Below are positions 16,836 to 24,789 of a stretch of 27,217 nt of DNA, one piece after another. A model generated the notes under the pieces. It made no database searches. It was not told the DNA's origin and worked only from the letters and a program-made list of their open reading frames with translations. The position numbers and the translations under genes are program-made. The stretch's first letter is position 1. Each line of letters begins with the position of its first letter. Origin of the DNA: an uncultured Bacteroidaceae bacterium (GTDB lineage Bacteria; Bacteroidota; Bacteroidia; Bacteroidales; Bacteroidaceae); NCBI GenBank assembly GCA_904501775.1, contig CAJGCJ010000012.1:1-27217 (forward strand). Reading direction: 5' to 3'.

Positions 16836-17840
16836 ATGAGCAATTATAAAGCACAAGATTTTAAATTTGGACAACCCCGTTGGTGTCCGGGATGCGGTGA
16901 CCATGCTTTCCTTGGAGCACTGCACAAAGCTATGAGCGAGATAGGCGTAGCTCCACACGAGACAGCAGTAATATCGGGTATAGGATGCTCGTCGCGCCTG
17001 CCCTACTACATGAATACATACGGATTCCACACAATACATGGACGAGCAGCAGCCATTGCAACAGGAGCAAAGGTTGCCAACCCCAACCTCACAGTATGGC
17101 AGATATCGGGTGACGGCGACGGCCTTGCCATTGGTGGAAACCACTTTATCCATGCGGTACGCCGTAACATCGACCTCAACATGATTCTGCTGAACAACCG
17201 CATCTATGGCCTCACAAAAGGACAATACTCACCTACATCGGTACGCGGTTTCGTAAGCAAGTCATCGCCCTATGGTACGGTCGAAGACCCCTTCCGCCCG
17301 GCCGAACTCTGTTTCGGTGCACGTGGCAACTTCTTTGCACGCTGCGTTGCAACAGACATGACAGCTGCAGTAGAGTGTCTGAAAGCAGCTGCACAACACA
17401 AAGGAGCATCAGTAACCGAAGTGTTGCAGAACTGCGTAATCTTCAACAACGGCACACACGAGAGTGTCTATACAAAAGAGGGACGCGCCAAGAATGCAAT
17501 ATATCTTGAGCACGGCAAACCTATGCTGTTTGGAGAGAACAAGGAGTTTGGACTTGTACAGGAGGGATTCGGACTTAAAGTTGTCAAATTGGGCGAGAAC
17601 GGTATAACTGAGAATGATATCCTTGTACACGATGCACATTGTACCGACCCGACACTGCACTTGAAGCTCGCGCTTATGGAAGGCCCCGACTTCCCTGTCG
17701 CACTTGGTATAATACGCGATGTTGAGGCACCCACCTACAACGACAGCGTACATGCCCAAATTGAGGAGGTAAAGACAAAGAAAGCCTATCACAACTTTGC
17801 CGAGTTGTTAGAGACAAACGAGATTTGGGAAATAAAATAA
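16836..17840 (+). CDS. korB: 2-oxoacid:ferredoxin oxidoreductase beta subunit
   Basis: 334-residue thiamine-diphosphate-binding beta subunit, partner of KorA. CPGCGDH (17-23), Cys51 in GIGCSSR and Cys200 in LQNCVIFNNG supply the four cysteines (C17, C20, C51, C200) expected to hold a [4Fe-4S] cluster. The ThDP/Mg motif is GDGDGLAIGGNH (92-103), ending in LLNNRIYGLTKGQ. A good GGAGGA (16822-16827) sits 8 nt before ATG 16836, inside the end of korA, so the genes are translationally linked. No delta or ferredoxin-like subunit follows, making this the two-subunit type that uses free ferredoxin. Two hairpins end the unit at 17857-18034. Confidence 0.94.
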   Translation: MSNYKAQDFKFGQPRWCPGCGDHAFLGALHKAMSEIGVAPHETAVISGIGCSSRLPYYMNTYGFHTIHGRAAAIATGAKVANPNLTVWQISGDGDGLAIGGNHFIHAVRRNIDLNMILLNNRIYGLTKGQYSPTSVRGFVSKSSPYGTVEDPFRPAELCFGARGNFFARCVATDMTAAVECLKAAAQHKGASVTEVLQNCVIFNNGTHESVYTKEGRAKNAIYLEHGKPMLFGENKEFGLVQEGFGLKVVKLGENGITENDILVHDAHCTDPTLHLKLALMEGPDFPVALGIIRDVEAPTYNDSVHAQIEEVKTKKAYHNFAELLETNEIWEIK

Positions 17841-17856
17841 TCTTCAGATCATTCAA

Positions 17857-17900
17857 ACAGAACAATGGGGAGTAAGTTAACTTACTCCCCATTGTTCTGT
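17857..17900. terminator. 44-bp perfect palindrome after korB
   Basis: Arms 17857-17878 and 17879-17900 are exact reverse complements (22 bp each, centred on GTTAAC), 16 bp after the korB stop. A GC-rich core (GGGGAGTAAG/CTTACTCCCC) is flanked by A- and T-rich bases. It most likely acts as the korB terminator and may act in both directions. The missing loop means the real RNA hairpin must open a few central pairs. Confidence 0.8.
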
Positions 17901-17996
17901 TATATAAAAATCCATTCGGGTTCTACTTCCTATATTATATAATTACATCACACTTATATATTACATTATAACATATTATCAGAGTTGTATTTATAA

Positions 17997-18034
17997 AACA
18001 AAAAGTGGAGAGCCAATGCTCTCCACTTTTTGTT
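17997..18034. terminator. Bidirectional terminator between korB and the sialidase gene
   Basis: A 17-bp perfect stem with CAAT loop: the core GTGGAGAGC pairs with GCTCTCCAC and is flanked by five A and five T. On the minus strand the stem is followed by a T-rich stretch, 18 bp beyond the sialidase stop codon. It serves the sialidase gene and can also back up korB. Confidence 0.88.
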
Positions 18035-18051
18035 AATATTTCACGGATTCT

Positions 18052-21000
18052 TTACTTAACAAGAACCTTCTTACCATTTACGATGTAAACGCCCTTAGCT
18101 GTAATTGCATTTACCTTGCGACCTGTGAGGTCGTAGATAACCTGCTCAACGTTCTCTACCTTGACATCCTCGATTGCAGTTGCAACCTCAACCTCCTCAA
18201 CACGGAATGCCGATGTAAAGTTCTCGTTGTAGAATGCATCACCTGCACCGTCGAATGCACCTGCTGAATGCTTAACAACGAAAGGACCAAACATATCAAC
18301 ATTCTTACCATTGTCATAACCACGGTAACCGTTGATTCTAACAAGACCGAAGAGGTCAGCGTTAGTTGCAGCAACACTACCACCTGCGAGAATCTTAGTA
18401 ATGTTCAACTTGGTAACAGCCAATGTACCGTCGCTCTCGAGACCGGTCTCACTCTCGTTATCCAACCAAGACTTACCGCCAATTGTAGGATAAGCAAGAT
18501 AGTAAGCATCATCTGAGGTCTTGAACTGATAGTTGTAATCGCCATCAATTACAGAGCAAACGAATTTAGCAGACTCGGGAACCTCTGCAGGCTCAACCAA
18601 TGTCAGAGCGCCGTCAACAGCGTTGATTACATATTTAGCCTCGCCACCATACATTGCTGTGAATGTATAAGCCTTACCTGCCTCGGGAAGGATAATATCA
18701 GTTGTTGCATAGTATGCAGAAACTGCTGACTTCAATACACTACCGGCCTCGGCTGTGGGAGATGCCTCGGCAGCCTCAACTGCAGCCTGCAATGTAGCAC
18801 GGGGAGCCTCTGCGGGATAACCTACTGCATTGGGAGTAGAAGCGAGCAAATCCTTAACATCTTTTATAAGAGCTACGGTAGCCTCGTCTGCAGGCTCTTC
18901 ACCTGATACCTCAAGCATAACGTCTACAATCTGACCACCGTTCTCCATGAAGTCGCCGAACTTACCGTCCTGGTCGCCCATAGGATCGATGCTGCACCAA
19001 TCAAGCTGGTAACGCATACGGTATGTACCGGGAACTGTGGGAGCTACAAATGCAGGAAGCTCGGGCTTGTCACGGTCGTTACCTGTGATAGCATCACCTA
19101 CGCTGTTCCAACCATAGTTGTCACTTGCAGCACCGTTATTGTAGAATGAGTAGCTTACGAGGTCACCTGTGGGCTGCCAGTCGCTACCCTCGGCAATACC
19201 TGCTGTGAAGCCGTCAGCATCAACGTCTACATAAACGCTGAAGTGAACCCATGAACCGCCTGTCTCAACTACGGGATAAACCTCTTCGCCTGCAGCAACC
19301 TTGAAAATCTGTGTCTCAGTAGCGTCAACATAGCACTGTTTCTGTGCGTCTGCGTCAAGAGAATATTTAGAATCGCCGTTCTCAACAGAAGATAAAGAGA
19401 CTGCTGTTATATTACGGTCAGTTCTGGTCTTTTCACCTGTGAAGCTGGGAGTATAATCTACGGGACCCTCTATTCTTATGATAAAGTCAACCTGACAACC
19501 ACCATGGGTCTTGATAGCCTTGTCACCCATAGCATCGATGTTGTCCCAGTCAATCTTGATACGCATGCGGTAGTCACCTGATGCAAGGTCGGCGGGCAAG
19601 AAGAAGTGGGGAAGACCCTTGCTCTCATTGAAGTCCTCATCATAGTAGGTATCCCTGTTAGCATATTGAGCACTTGCAACATTGCCCCAGATATCCCAAC
19701 CATCGCCTGAGTCTTTACCATTACGATAGAAGTTATATGTTACCAACTCGCCTTCTGTTGTACCTTCGGGGTTAGCATCGCTGTTGAAAGAACCATCCAA
19801 AGCATAATCGATATATCCGTATGCATGCATCCACTCACCGTCCCACTTGAACTCAGAGAACGAGATACGTGCTCCGGGCTCTGTTACAAGAACACTTGCT
19901 GTTCTGTCAGCATAGATGGGAGAGAAGTTATCGGCCTGAATTCCTTCTATTGCCAATTCGTTGGTACCGTCTGTGATAGTGAACTTATCGAACTTACGGT
20001 TACCATTTGTTGAATTACCGTCTACATAGTCATACTCCAATGCGTTCTCGTCAACAAAACGAGCCACAATTGTAATATCCTCAGTCACCTCTATTGTGTA
20101 GGGGTTATCTACACTGACAACTTTCTCGTCAACCAACCAGCCTGAGAATTTGTATCCGGCATCGGGAGTAGCTTCAAGAACAGCAGATTTACCGTCCCAA
20201 ACAAGAGCAGAACCTGTCTCGCCGTTAACTGTTGCTGTACCACCTTCGGTTGCAGTAACTGTTACTGTGTACTGTACCTCCTCGGGGAAGCCCACGAGTG
20301 TACCATTGTGACCATTACCTGAGATATCCTCAACGTTGGTACCCTCGATATTTGCAAAATCGTATGCTGCGATAAGGCCCTCTGTATCGGCGCCAACCTC
20401 TGTTGTCATATCAGCAGCAACCTGCTCTGCTGTAAGAGCCTTGTTATAGAAACGTACATCGTCAATGTAACCTATTGTAAAATAGGTAGGAGCTACCTCC
20501 TGACCATCAACGTTTGAATATCCTGCACCTACAAGGATATCCTTCTTTGAAGGCATACCGTTTGCAGACATACCCGTCTTGGTCTCTTTAAGCTCACCGT
20601 TGATATAAATATAAGATGTTGTACCATCCAATACCCATGTCAAGTGTGCCCACTCATCCTGAGCAACGCCGGAAACCAAATTAAAACTGTTACCCCAGGG
20701 CTTGCCATCGTAAGAGAGGTTTACAGAGAAAGACTGAGCAGCAGAGTTACCACCGTAAAGGTCGAAACCTGATGTACCGCTGTTTGCTGTACCCTCGTAT
20801 GCACGGTTGTTCACAAAACGCATGTTCTTACCGGCCTGGAACTCGGGGAGCTTAACCTTACAAGAGACAGTAAAACCAGCCTCGCCACCTGCTGCAATGT
20901 TGAATACTTCGTCATTTGCGATGCTCATGTAACGAGAACCGTTAAGGTCGAGAACACCCTCGGCAAGAGGTACATCGGGTACCTTACCGTCGAGCAACCA

Positions 21001-22155
21001 GTCGAGTGTGAAGTTATAGTAAGCAAGCTGGAATCCGTCTTTACCCTGAAGGTTAGAGTCCCATTTACCCTCCTCGACAATGATACCGATTGTACCATCA
21101 GCCAAAACCTGAAGTGTTGAGTATGCTGAATAACCAGAGTAAACCTGACGCTTGATATCCCATGTCTCGCCATTGTCTGCGCTCAAGTAAACAGTTACGT
21201 TCTCGCGGGTAGATGAACTGCCGGGAAGTGAGTGCAACAGATAGTGAACACCACCATAAGTATAAGACACTACGTCACCGTTACAGCCGGGATCCATAAG
21301 GTTTGTATTCAATTTAGCCTGTTCCCATGTAAGACCGCCATCGGTAGAACGTGCCATAAGACGGTTACCCTTGTTACGGTTCTTGATACTCATGAGAAGA
21401 TCACCGTTAGAGAGCTCTACAATCTTAGCCTCATCACCGTTAGAGTAAGCAGCATTCTGAGAAACCTGCCATGTAGCACCGTTATCATCTGAGAAAACTG
21501 CATAGTTGCTCATAGAGCCACCCCATGAACTGTCGTTACGCGCAGCTACAACGAACATGATACGACCTGCGTGAGGACCCTTCTTGAGCTGGACAGCACT
21601 ACCTGAACCGGCAAACATACCAATCCAAGCATACTTGCCACCATAAATTGCGCCATAGACTGTGTTGGTGATGTCAACGGGCTTTGTCCAAGTAACACCG
21701 TTGTCGCTACTCTCTGACTGGTATAATCTCAAAGGATAGCTTGAGTTAGAAGCCCAAAGACCAACACAATTGTTACCATAGTTCTCGTTACCTACGAAAA
21801 CGGCAATAATCTTACCAGTCTCTTCGTCAAGAACTGCAGCGGCATCACCATATGTATTTCCGGCAGCCTTGTCACCCTGAGCGATTGTTACCATCTCACT
21901 CCATGTCTTACCACCGTCGGTACTGCGCTTTGCTACAACGCTGATGATATTGGGAAGGTCACCCAAGTCAGAGCCGCGCTTGTCGGCAATTGCAACCAAT
22001 GAACCATCGGCAGCCTGCACCAATGCAGGAATACGATAGTACTGTGAGCCATCTTCACCCATCTCAAAAACCGGATAACGGGTGAGCTCGCTTTGTGCAA
22101 ACATTGTTGCAACTGAAGCAACAAGCATGCAAATCAGAAGTAAAGCTTTCTTCAT
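18052..22155 (-). CDS. Secreted multidomain exo-alpha-sialidase (GH33) with LamG, duplicated beta-domain and C-terminal sorting-type tail
   Basis: 1367-residue secreted sialidase that would release terminal sialic acid from host glycans. Domains: signal peptide 1-21; GH33 six-blade propeller about 22-390; LamG/concanavalin-like domain about 400-600; small beta-repeat domain (TVTATEGGTATVNGE to ITIVARF) about 629-700; a roughly 180-residue domain present twice (about 710-897 and 905-1086); helical linker; another beta domain about 1160-1320; C-terminal YDLTGRKV...GVYIVNGKKVLVK like a Por/T9SS type-A sorting tail. Catalytic residues are intact: YRIP (R41), GDLPN (D66), E247 in VELSNG, R317 and nucleophile Tyr345 in GYSAYS; R260 or R265 completes the arginine triad. 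Five Asp-boxes (S-x-D-x-G-x-T-W) start near 78, 149, 222, 270 and 325. The gene stands alone between terminators. GH33 activity is very likely; whether a type IX system exists in this organism cannot be seen. Confidence 0.93.
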   Translation of the reverse strand: MKKALLLICMLVASVATMFAQSELTRYPVFEMGEDGSQYYRIPALVQAADGSLVAIADKRGSDLGDLPNIISVVAKRSTDGGKTWSEMVTIAQGDKAAGNTYGDAAAVLDEETGKIIAVFVGNENYGNNCVGLWASNSSYPLRLYQSESSDNGVTWTKPVDITNTVYGAIYGGKYAWIGMFAGSGSAVQLKKGPHAGRIMFVVAARNDSSWGGSMSNYAVFSDDNGATWQVSQNAAYSNGDEAKIVELSNGDLLMSIKNRNKGNRLMARSTDGGLTWEQAKLNTNLMDPGCNGDVVSYTYGGVHYLLHSLPGSSSTRENVTVYLSADNGETWDIKRQVYSGYSAYSTLQVLADGTIGIIVEEGKWDSNLQGKDGFQLAYYNFTLDWLLDGKVPDVPLAEGVLDLNGSRYMSIANDEVFNIAAGGEAGFTVSCKVKLPEFQAGKNMRFVNNRAYEGTANSGTSGFDLYGGNSAAQSFSVNLSYDGKPWGNSFNLVSGVAQDEWAHLTWVLDGTTSYIYINGELKETKTGMSANGMPSKKDILVGAGYSNVDGQEVAPTYFTIGYIDDVRFYNKALTAEQVAADMTTEVGADTEGLIAAYDFANIEGTNVEDISGNGHNGTLVGFPEEVQYTVTVTATEGGTATVNGETGSALVWDGKSAVLEATPDAGYKFSGWLVDEKVVSVDNPYTIEVTEDITIVARFVDENALEYDYVDGNSTNGNRKFDKFTITDGTNELAIEGIQADNFSPIYADRTASVLVTEPGARISFSEFKWDGEWMHAYGYIDYALDGSFNSDANPEGTTEGELVTYNFYRNGKDSGDGWDIWGNVASAQYANRDTYYDEDFNESKGLPHFFLPADLASGDYRMRIKIDWDNIDAMGDKAIKTHGGCQVDFIIRIEGPVDYTPSFTGEKTRTDRNITAVSLSSVENGDSKYSLDADAQKQCYVDATETQIFKVAAGEEVYPVVETGGSWVHFSVYVDVDADGFTAGIAEGSDWQPTGDLVSYSFYNNGAASDNYGWNSVGDAITGNDRDKPELPAFVAPTVPGTYRMRYQLDWCSIDPMGDQDGKFGDFMENGGQIVDVMLEVSGEEPADEATVALIKDVKDLLASTPNAVGYPAEAPRATLQAAVEAAEASPTAEAGSVLKSAVSAYYATTDIILPEAGKAYTFTAMYGGEAKYVINAVDGALTLVEPAEVPESAKFVCSVIDGDYNYQFKTSDDAYYLAYPTIGGKSWLDNESETGLESDGTLAVTKLNITKILAGGSVAATNADLFGLVRINGYRGYDNGKNVDMFGPFVVKHSAGAFDGAGDAFYNENFTSAFRVEEVEVATAIEDVKVENVEQVIYDLTGRKVNAITAKGVYIVNGKKVLVK

Positions 22156-22227
22156 AAATATAAAAGATTAGTTAAAAAATAGTATATAAAATCTCTTGTT
22201 TCAGTTTTGTCCTATTATATCAATTGA

Positions 22228-22235
22228 CAAATATA
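22228..22235 (-). promoter_or_regulatory. -7 box of probable sialidase promoter
   Basis: The minus strand reads TATATTTG, a perfect TAnnTTTG, 73 bp upstream of the sialidase ATG. The -33 position is AT-rich without a clear TTTG. The rpsO terminator lies just upstream, so an independent promoter is needed here. Confidence 0.5.
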
Positions 22236-22306
22236 CATTATTTATTTAAATAATTACTTAAATATTAGATTTTTGCATTATTAATATATAAAAAACTGTA
22301 CATAAC

Positions 22307-22335
22307 AAAAAAAGCAGCAGACCAAAGTCTGCTGC
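22307..22335 (-). terminator. rpsO intrinsic terminator
   Basis: Nine-base arms GCAGCAGAC (22314-22322) and GTCTGCTGC (22327-22335) flank a 4-nt loop. On the minus strand they are followed by seven T (22313-22307), 23 bp after the rpsO stop. Textbook intrinsic terminator. Confidence 0.93.
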
Positions 22336-22358
22336 CATTCTTGTCTCTTGCGTGCTTA

Positions 22359-22628
22359 TTATCGACGCAAGCCCAACTTAGCCACGATAGCACGGTAGCG
22401 GTTGATGTCACGGTCCTTAAGATAGTTAAGGAGCGCACGACGCTTACCTACCAATGTTGTCAAAGCTCTCTGTGTGCTATAATCTTTACGGTTAGCCTTA
22501 AGGTGCTCCGTCAAATGGGCAATACGGTATGAGAACAAAGCAATCTGGCTCTCAGCTGAACCAGTATCAGTGTTAGACGTTCCGTATGTGCCAAAGATCT
22601 CTTTCTTTTTCTCAGAATCCAAATACAT
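22359..22628 (-). CDS. rpsO: 30S ribosomal protein S15
   Basis: 89-residue S15, the early-binding 30S protein that contacts the 16S rRNA central domain and bridge B4. Conserved features include the TGSAESQIALFSYRIAHLTEHLK helix pair region and the C-terminal TLVGKRRALLNYL and LGLRR. Length is exactly that of the family. It is monocistronic: its own promoter is at 22671-22701 and its own terminator at 22307-22335. The leader is only about 40 nt, too short for an E. coli-like S15 autoregulatory pseudoknot plus spacer. No pnp gene is adjacent, unlike in enterobacteria. Confidence 0.98.
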   Translation of the reverse strand: MYLDSEKKKEIFGTYGTSNTDTGSAESQIALFSYRIAHLTEHLKANRKDYSTQRALTTLVGKRRALLNYLKDRDINRYRAIVAKLGLRR

Positions 22629-22670
22629 AGATTTGATGTTTTAAATGATTAAAAATTCTTTTAGCGGGTG

Positions 22671-22701
22671 CAAAGATACATCTTATTTTCGGATAAACAA
22701 T
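22671..22701 (-). promoter_or_regulatory. rpsO promoter
   Basis: On the minus strand ATTG (22701-22698), a 19-nt spacer and TATCTTTG (22678-22671) match the Bacteroidetes consensus with a perfect -7 box. The start would be about 40 nt before the rpsO ATG. Confidence 0.75.
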
Positions 22702-22914
22702 CACTTTTCAATGATTTTTAATGATCTAAGCAATAATTATGTTCTGAAAAGCACCGGCCAAAGCTACAGCCTTTATACATCCTTGCAGACACAACAGCGC
22801 CTACAAGCCCACACACGCACAATATCCCATAATTAACCATTACTACGGATATGTCAAATTCCACGTCTTATAAAAAAAATAACATTACACTCACAAAAAC
22901 ACGCCAGAACAAAC
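22702..22914. other. Non-coding stretch between rpsO and the sugar operon
   Basis: The gap between rpsO and the next gene (22629-23000) is 372 bp and holds the two divergent promoters. Between them, 22752-22838 is richer in G and C than its surroundings and forms a short open plus-strand frame with no recognisable product. I see no hairpin terminator, tRNA or repeat here. Confidence 0.5.
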
Positions 22915-22946
22915 TTTGCGTATCTCACCCATTTATTGTATCTTCG
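22915..22946 (+). promoter_or_regulatory. Promoter of the amino-sugar operon
   Basis: TTTG (22915-22918), a 20-nt spacer and TATCTTCG (22939-22946) match the Bacteroidetes promoter with one mismatch in the -7 box. Transcription from about 22951 gives a 50-nt leader. Its position rules out the upstream in-frame ATG at 22851 as the start of the first gene. Confidence 0.72.
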
Positions 22947-23000
22947 CAGTTATTAACGGCACAAGCACGCTCTTGTCATCAGAACAACAAAGCTTTACAA

Positions 23001-23951
23001 ATGGAGAACAAAGATATAAGAATCGCTCGCTACCCCCCGCAACACAAGGAGTTGTGGGACAGCTTTGTTGACAAGAGCCGAAACGGCACATTCCTGCATA
23101 AACGGGGATATATGGAATATCACAGCGACCGTTTCGACGACCACTCTCTTATGTTTTTCAAGAACGGGCTATTGGCCGCCATACTCCCTGCACATATAAG
23201 CAATGGAGTATTCGGCACACACTGCGGCCTCACCTACGGTGGTCTGTTAATAGACAATGACACCACCGCTACAGAGACTCTCGAAATGTTCAGACTGCTG
23301 ACAACACACCTTAAAGAGGAGACCGACGCAAAGGAGATAATATATCGTCCCGTTCCCCACATATACCACCGCTACCCCTGCGAAGAGGAGCTGTATGCCC
23401 TGTTCAGATACAAGGCAACACTCACCGAGAGAAAAATTTCCTCAGCAATAAGACTGGACGACCCACTACCGTTCAAGGGACGCCGCAAGCTCACTGCAGC
23501 AACAAAGAGCAGGCTAAGCATTGTTGAGGATGACAATTTCGCCGCATTCTGGGAGGTACTTGGTGACAGACTTGAAAACAAGTACGGAGTTGCCCCGGTG
23601 CACAATTTACAAGAGATCGAACTGCTGCACAACCGTTTTCCGAAGAACATTAAACTGTTCCGCGTAACAGACGGGCACAATAACACATTGGCCGGTTCCG
23701 TTCTATATATAACAGAAAATGTCGTACACGCACAATATACAGGCAGCAGCCACGAGGGACGCCGCATAGGCGCACTCGACTATCTGTATAGCCATCTTAT
23801 ACGCCGGCAGTATGCCCACATGCAATACTTCGATTTCGGCATATCGGTAGAGGATGGAGGATGGTACCTCAACGAAGGACTAATAGGCCAGAAAGAGGGA
23901 TTCGGTGGACGCGCGGTAATGTACGACACCTACAAACTAACCATTGAATAA
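23001..23951 (+). CDS. FemAB/GNAT-like acyltransferase of the amino-sugar cassette
   Basis: 316-residue protein resembling the FemAB/Acetyltransf_6 branch of GNAT proteins. The C-terminal part carries the segment VVHAQYTGSSHEGRRIGALD (acyl-donor fold) and FDFGISVEDGGWYLNEGLI, then QKEGFGGRAVMYDTYKL, a block I associate with Bacteroidetes capsule-locus acyltransferases. There is no signal peptide or membrane helix, so it is cytoplasmic. ATG 23001 follows the promoter. The next gene starts directly after its stop codon (TAA then ATG), so it is the first gene of a tight operon with two sugar ketoisomerases and an aminotransferase. Its likely task is to acylate the 3-amino group made by the aminotransferase, replacing the hexapeptide acetyltransferase FdtC. 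That role is inferred from context. Confidence 0.75.
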   Translation: MENKDIRIARYPPQHKELWDSFVDKSRNGTFLHKRGYMEYHSDRFDDHSLMFFKNGLLAAILPAHISNGVFGTHCGLTYGGLLIDNDTTATETLEMFRLLTTHLKEETDAKEIIYRPVPHIYHRYPCEEELYALFRYKATLTERKISSAIRLDDPLPFKGRRKLTAATKSRLSIVEDDNFAAFWEVLGDRLENKYGVAPVHNLQEIELLHNRFPKNIKLFRVTDGHNNTLAGSVLYITENVVHAQYTGSSHEGRRIGALDYLYSHLIRRQYAHMQYFDFGISVEDGGWYLNEGLIGQKEGFGGRAVMYDTYKLTIE

Positions 23952-24389
23952 ATGACCGAGAGCGAGAAAAACAGCAAGGTGCGCATAATCAGACTAAGCA
24001 AGATACGCGACAGGCGCGGCAACCTATCGGTTGTTGACAATAAGAGCCTACCGTTCAAGATAGCACGCACCTATTGGATATACGATGTTCCAAGCGGTAA
24101 AGACCGCGGCGGACACGCATATCACAAGAGCCATGAGATAATAATCGCTCTGTCGGGCAGTTTCGAGGTATACACCAACGACGGCACAAACGAGAAGAGC
24201 TACAGAATGGAACATTGCGACAAGGCACTTTACATACCGGCCGGCACATGGCGCCAGATACGCAATTTCGCAACCAACTCAACCGCGCTTGTGATAGCAT
24301 CGACACCATACTCTCCGCGCGACTACATACGCGACTTCGACACATTCTGCGAACAAAAGAAAGCGAGCCATGAAAGAGACAACCATTAA
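23952..24389 (+). CDS. FdtA/QdtA-like dTDP-4-keto-6-deoxyhexose ketoisomerase, first copy, altered HxH site
   Basis: 145-residue cupin of the WxcM/FdtA family, which interconverts dTDP-4-keto- and 3-keto-6-deoxy sugars. The core reads DVPSGKDRGGHAYHKSHEII, then ALSGSFEVY, and ends SPRDYIRDFDTF. Aligned without gaps to the next gene product, the second histidine of the conserved HxH pair is Tyr57 here (H55-A-Y57), with a histidine one position later (H58). The rest of the fold is kept. It begins immediately after the acyltransferase stop and overlaps the next gene by 20 bp. It could be an isomerase with a changed stereochemical outcome or an inactive partner of the second copy; the sequence does not decide. 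Confidence 0.83.
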   Translation: MTESEKNSKVRIIRLSKIRDRRGNLSVVDNKSLPFKIARTYWIYDVPSGKDRGGHAYHKSHEIIIALSGSFEVYTNDGTNEKSYRMEHCDKALYIPAGTWRQIRNFATNSTALVIASTPYSPRDYIRDFDTFCEQKKASHERDNH

Positions 24390-24789
24390 CGACTGCCGCA
24401 TCATAGAACTTGGCAAGCACCATGGAGCAACAGGAAACATCACAGTTGTCGACAATGGCAAGACGTTGGATTTTGACACCCAACGCATCTTCTTCATTTA
24501 TGATATCCCCGGAGGTGTATCACGTGGCGGCCACTCGCACAAGACCCTTCGTGAACTCATCATCGCAACATCGGGCAGTTTCGAGGTATATGTAAACGAC
24601 GGCAATGAACAACGCAGTTTTCTTCTTAACCACCCGTCAAAAGCACTGCTGCTACCCCCCGGCGTATGGGAAGAACTGCGCAATTTCTCATCGGGAGCCG
24701 TAGCCCTTGTACTTGCAAGCATCCCCTACACCCCCGAGGATTACATACGCGATTTCGACCAATTCCTACAATACAAAAAAGAGCCATGA
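24370..24789 (+). CDS. FdtA/QdtA-like dTDP-4-keto-6-deoxyhexose 3,4-ketoisomerase, second copy
   Basis: 139-residue cupin paralogous to the preceding gene. The active-site strand is DIPGGVSRGGHSHKTLRELI, with the conserved pair H55 and H57 and basic K58, followed by ATSGSFEVYVNDG and TPEDYIRDFDQF. It should turn dTDP-4-keto-6-deoxyglucose into the 3-keto isomer (galacto- or gluco-configured, FdtA or QdtA type), the substrate of the aminotransferase that follows. ATG 24370 lies within the end of the first copy (20-bp overlap). Its stop overlaps the aminotransferase start as ATGA. This copy looks catalytically complete. Confidence 0.88.
   Translation: MKETTINDCRIIELGKHHGATGNITVVDNGKTLDFDTQRIFFIYDIPGGVSRGGHSHKTLRELIIATSGSFEVYVNDGNEQRSFLLNHPSKALLLPPGVWEELRNFSSGAVALVLASIPYTPEDYIRDFDQFLQYKKEP

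Noticed and set aside
22645..22836. 63-codon plus-strand frame between rpsO and the amino-sugar operon
   Set aside because: It starts within the rpsO promoter/leader region, has no recognisable domain and no ribosome-binding site. The GC-richer part is listed as a weak finding instead.
22851..23000. 50-codon extension of the acyltransferase
   Set aside because: It contains the TTTG-20-TATCTTCG promoter, and its sequence is low-complexity and unlike the family.
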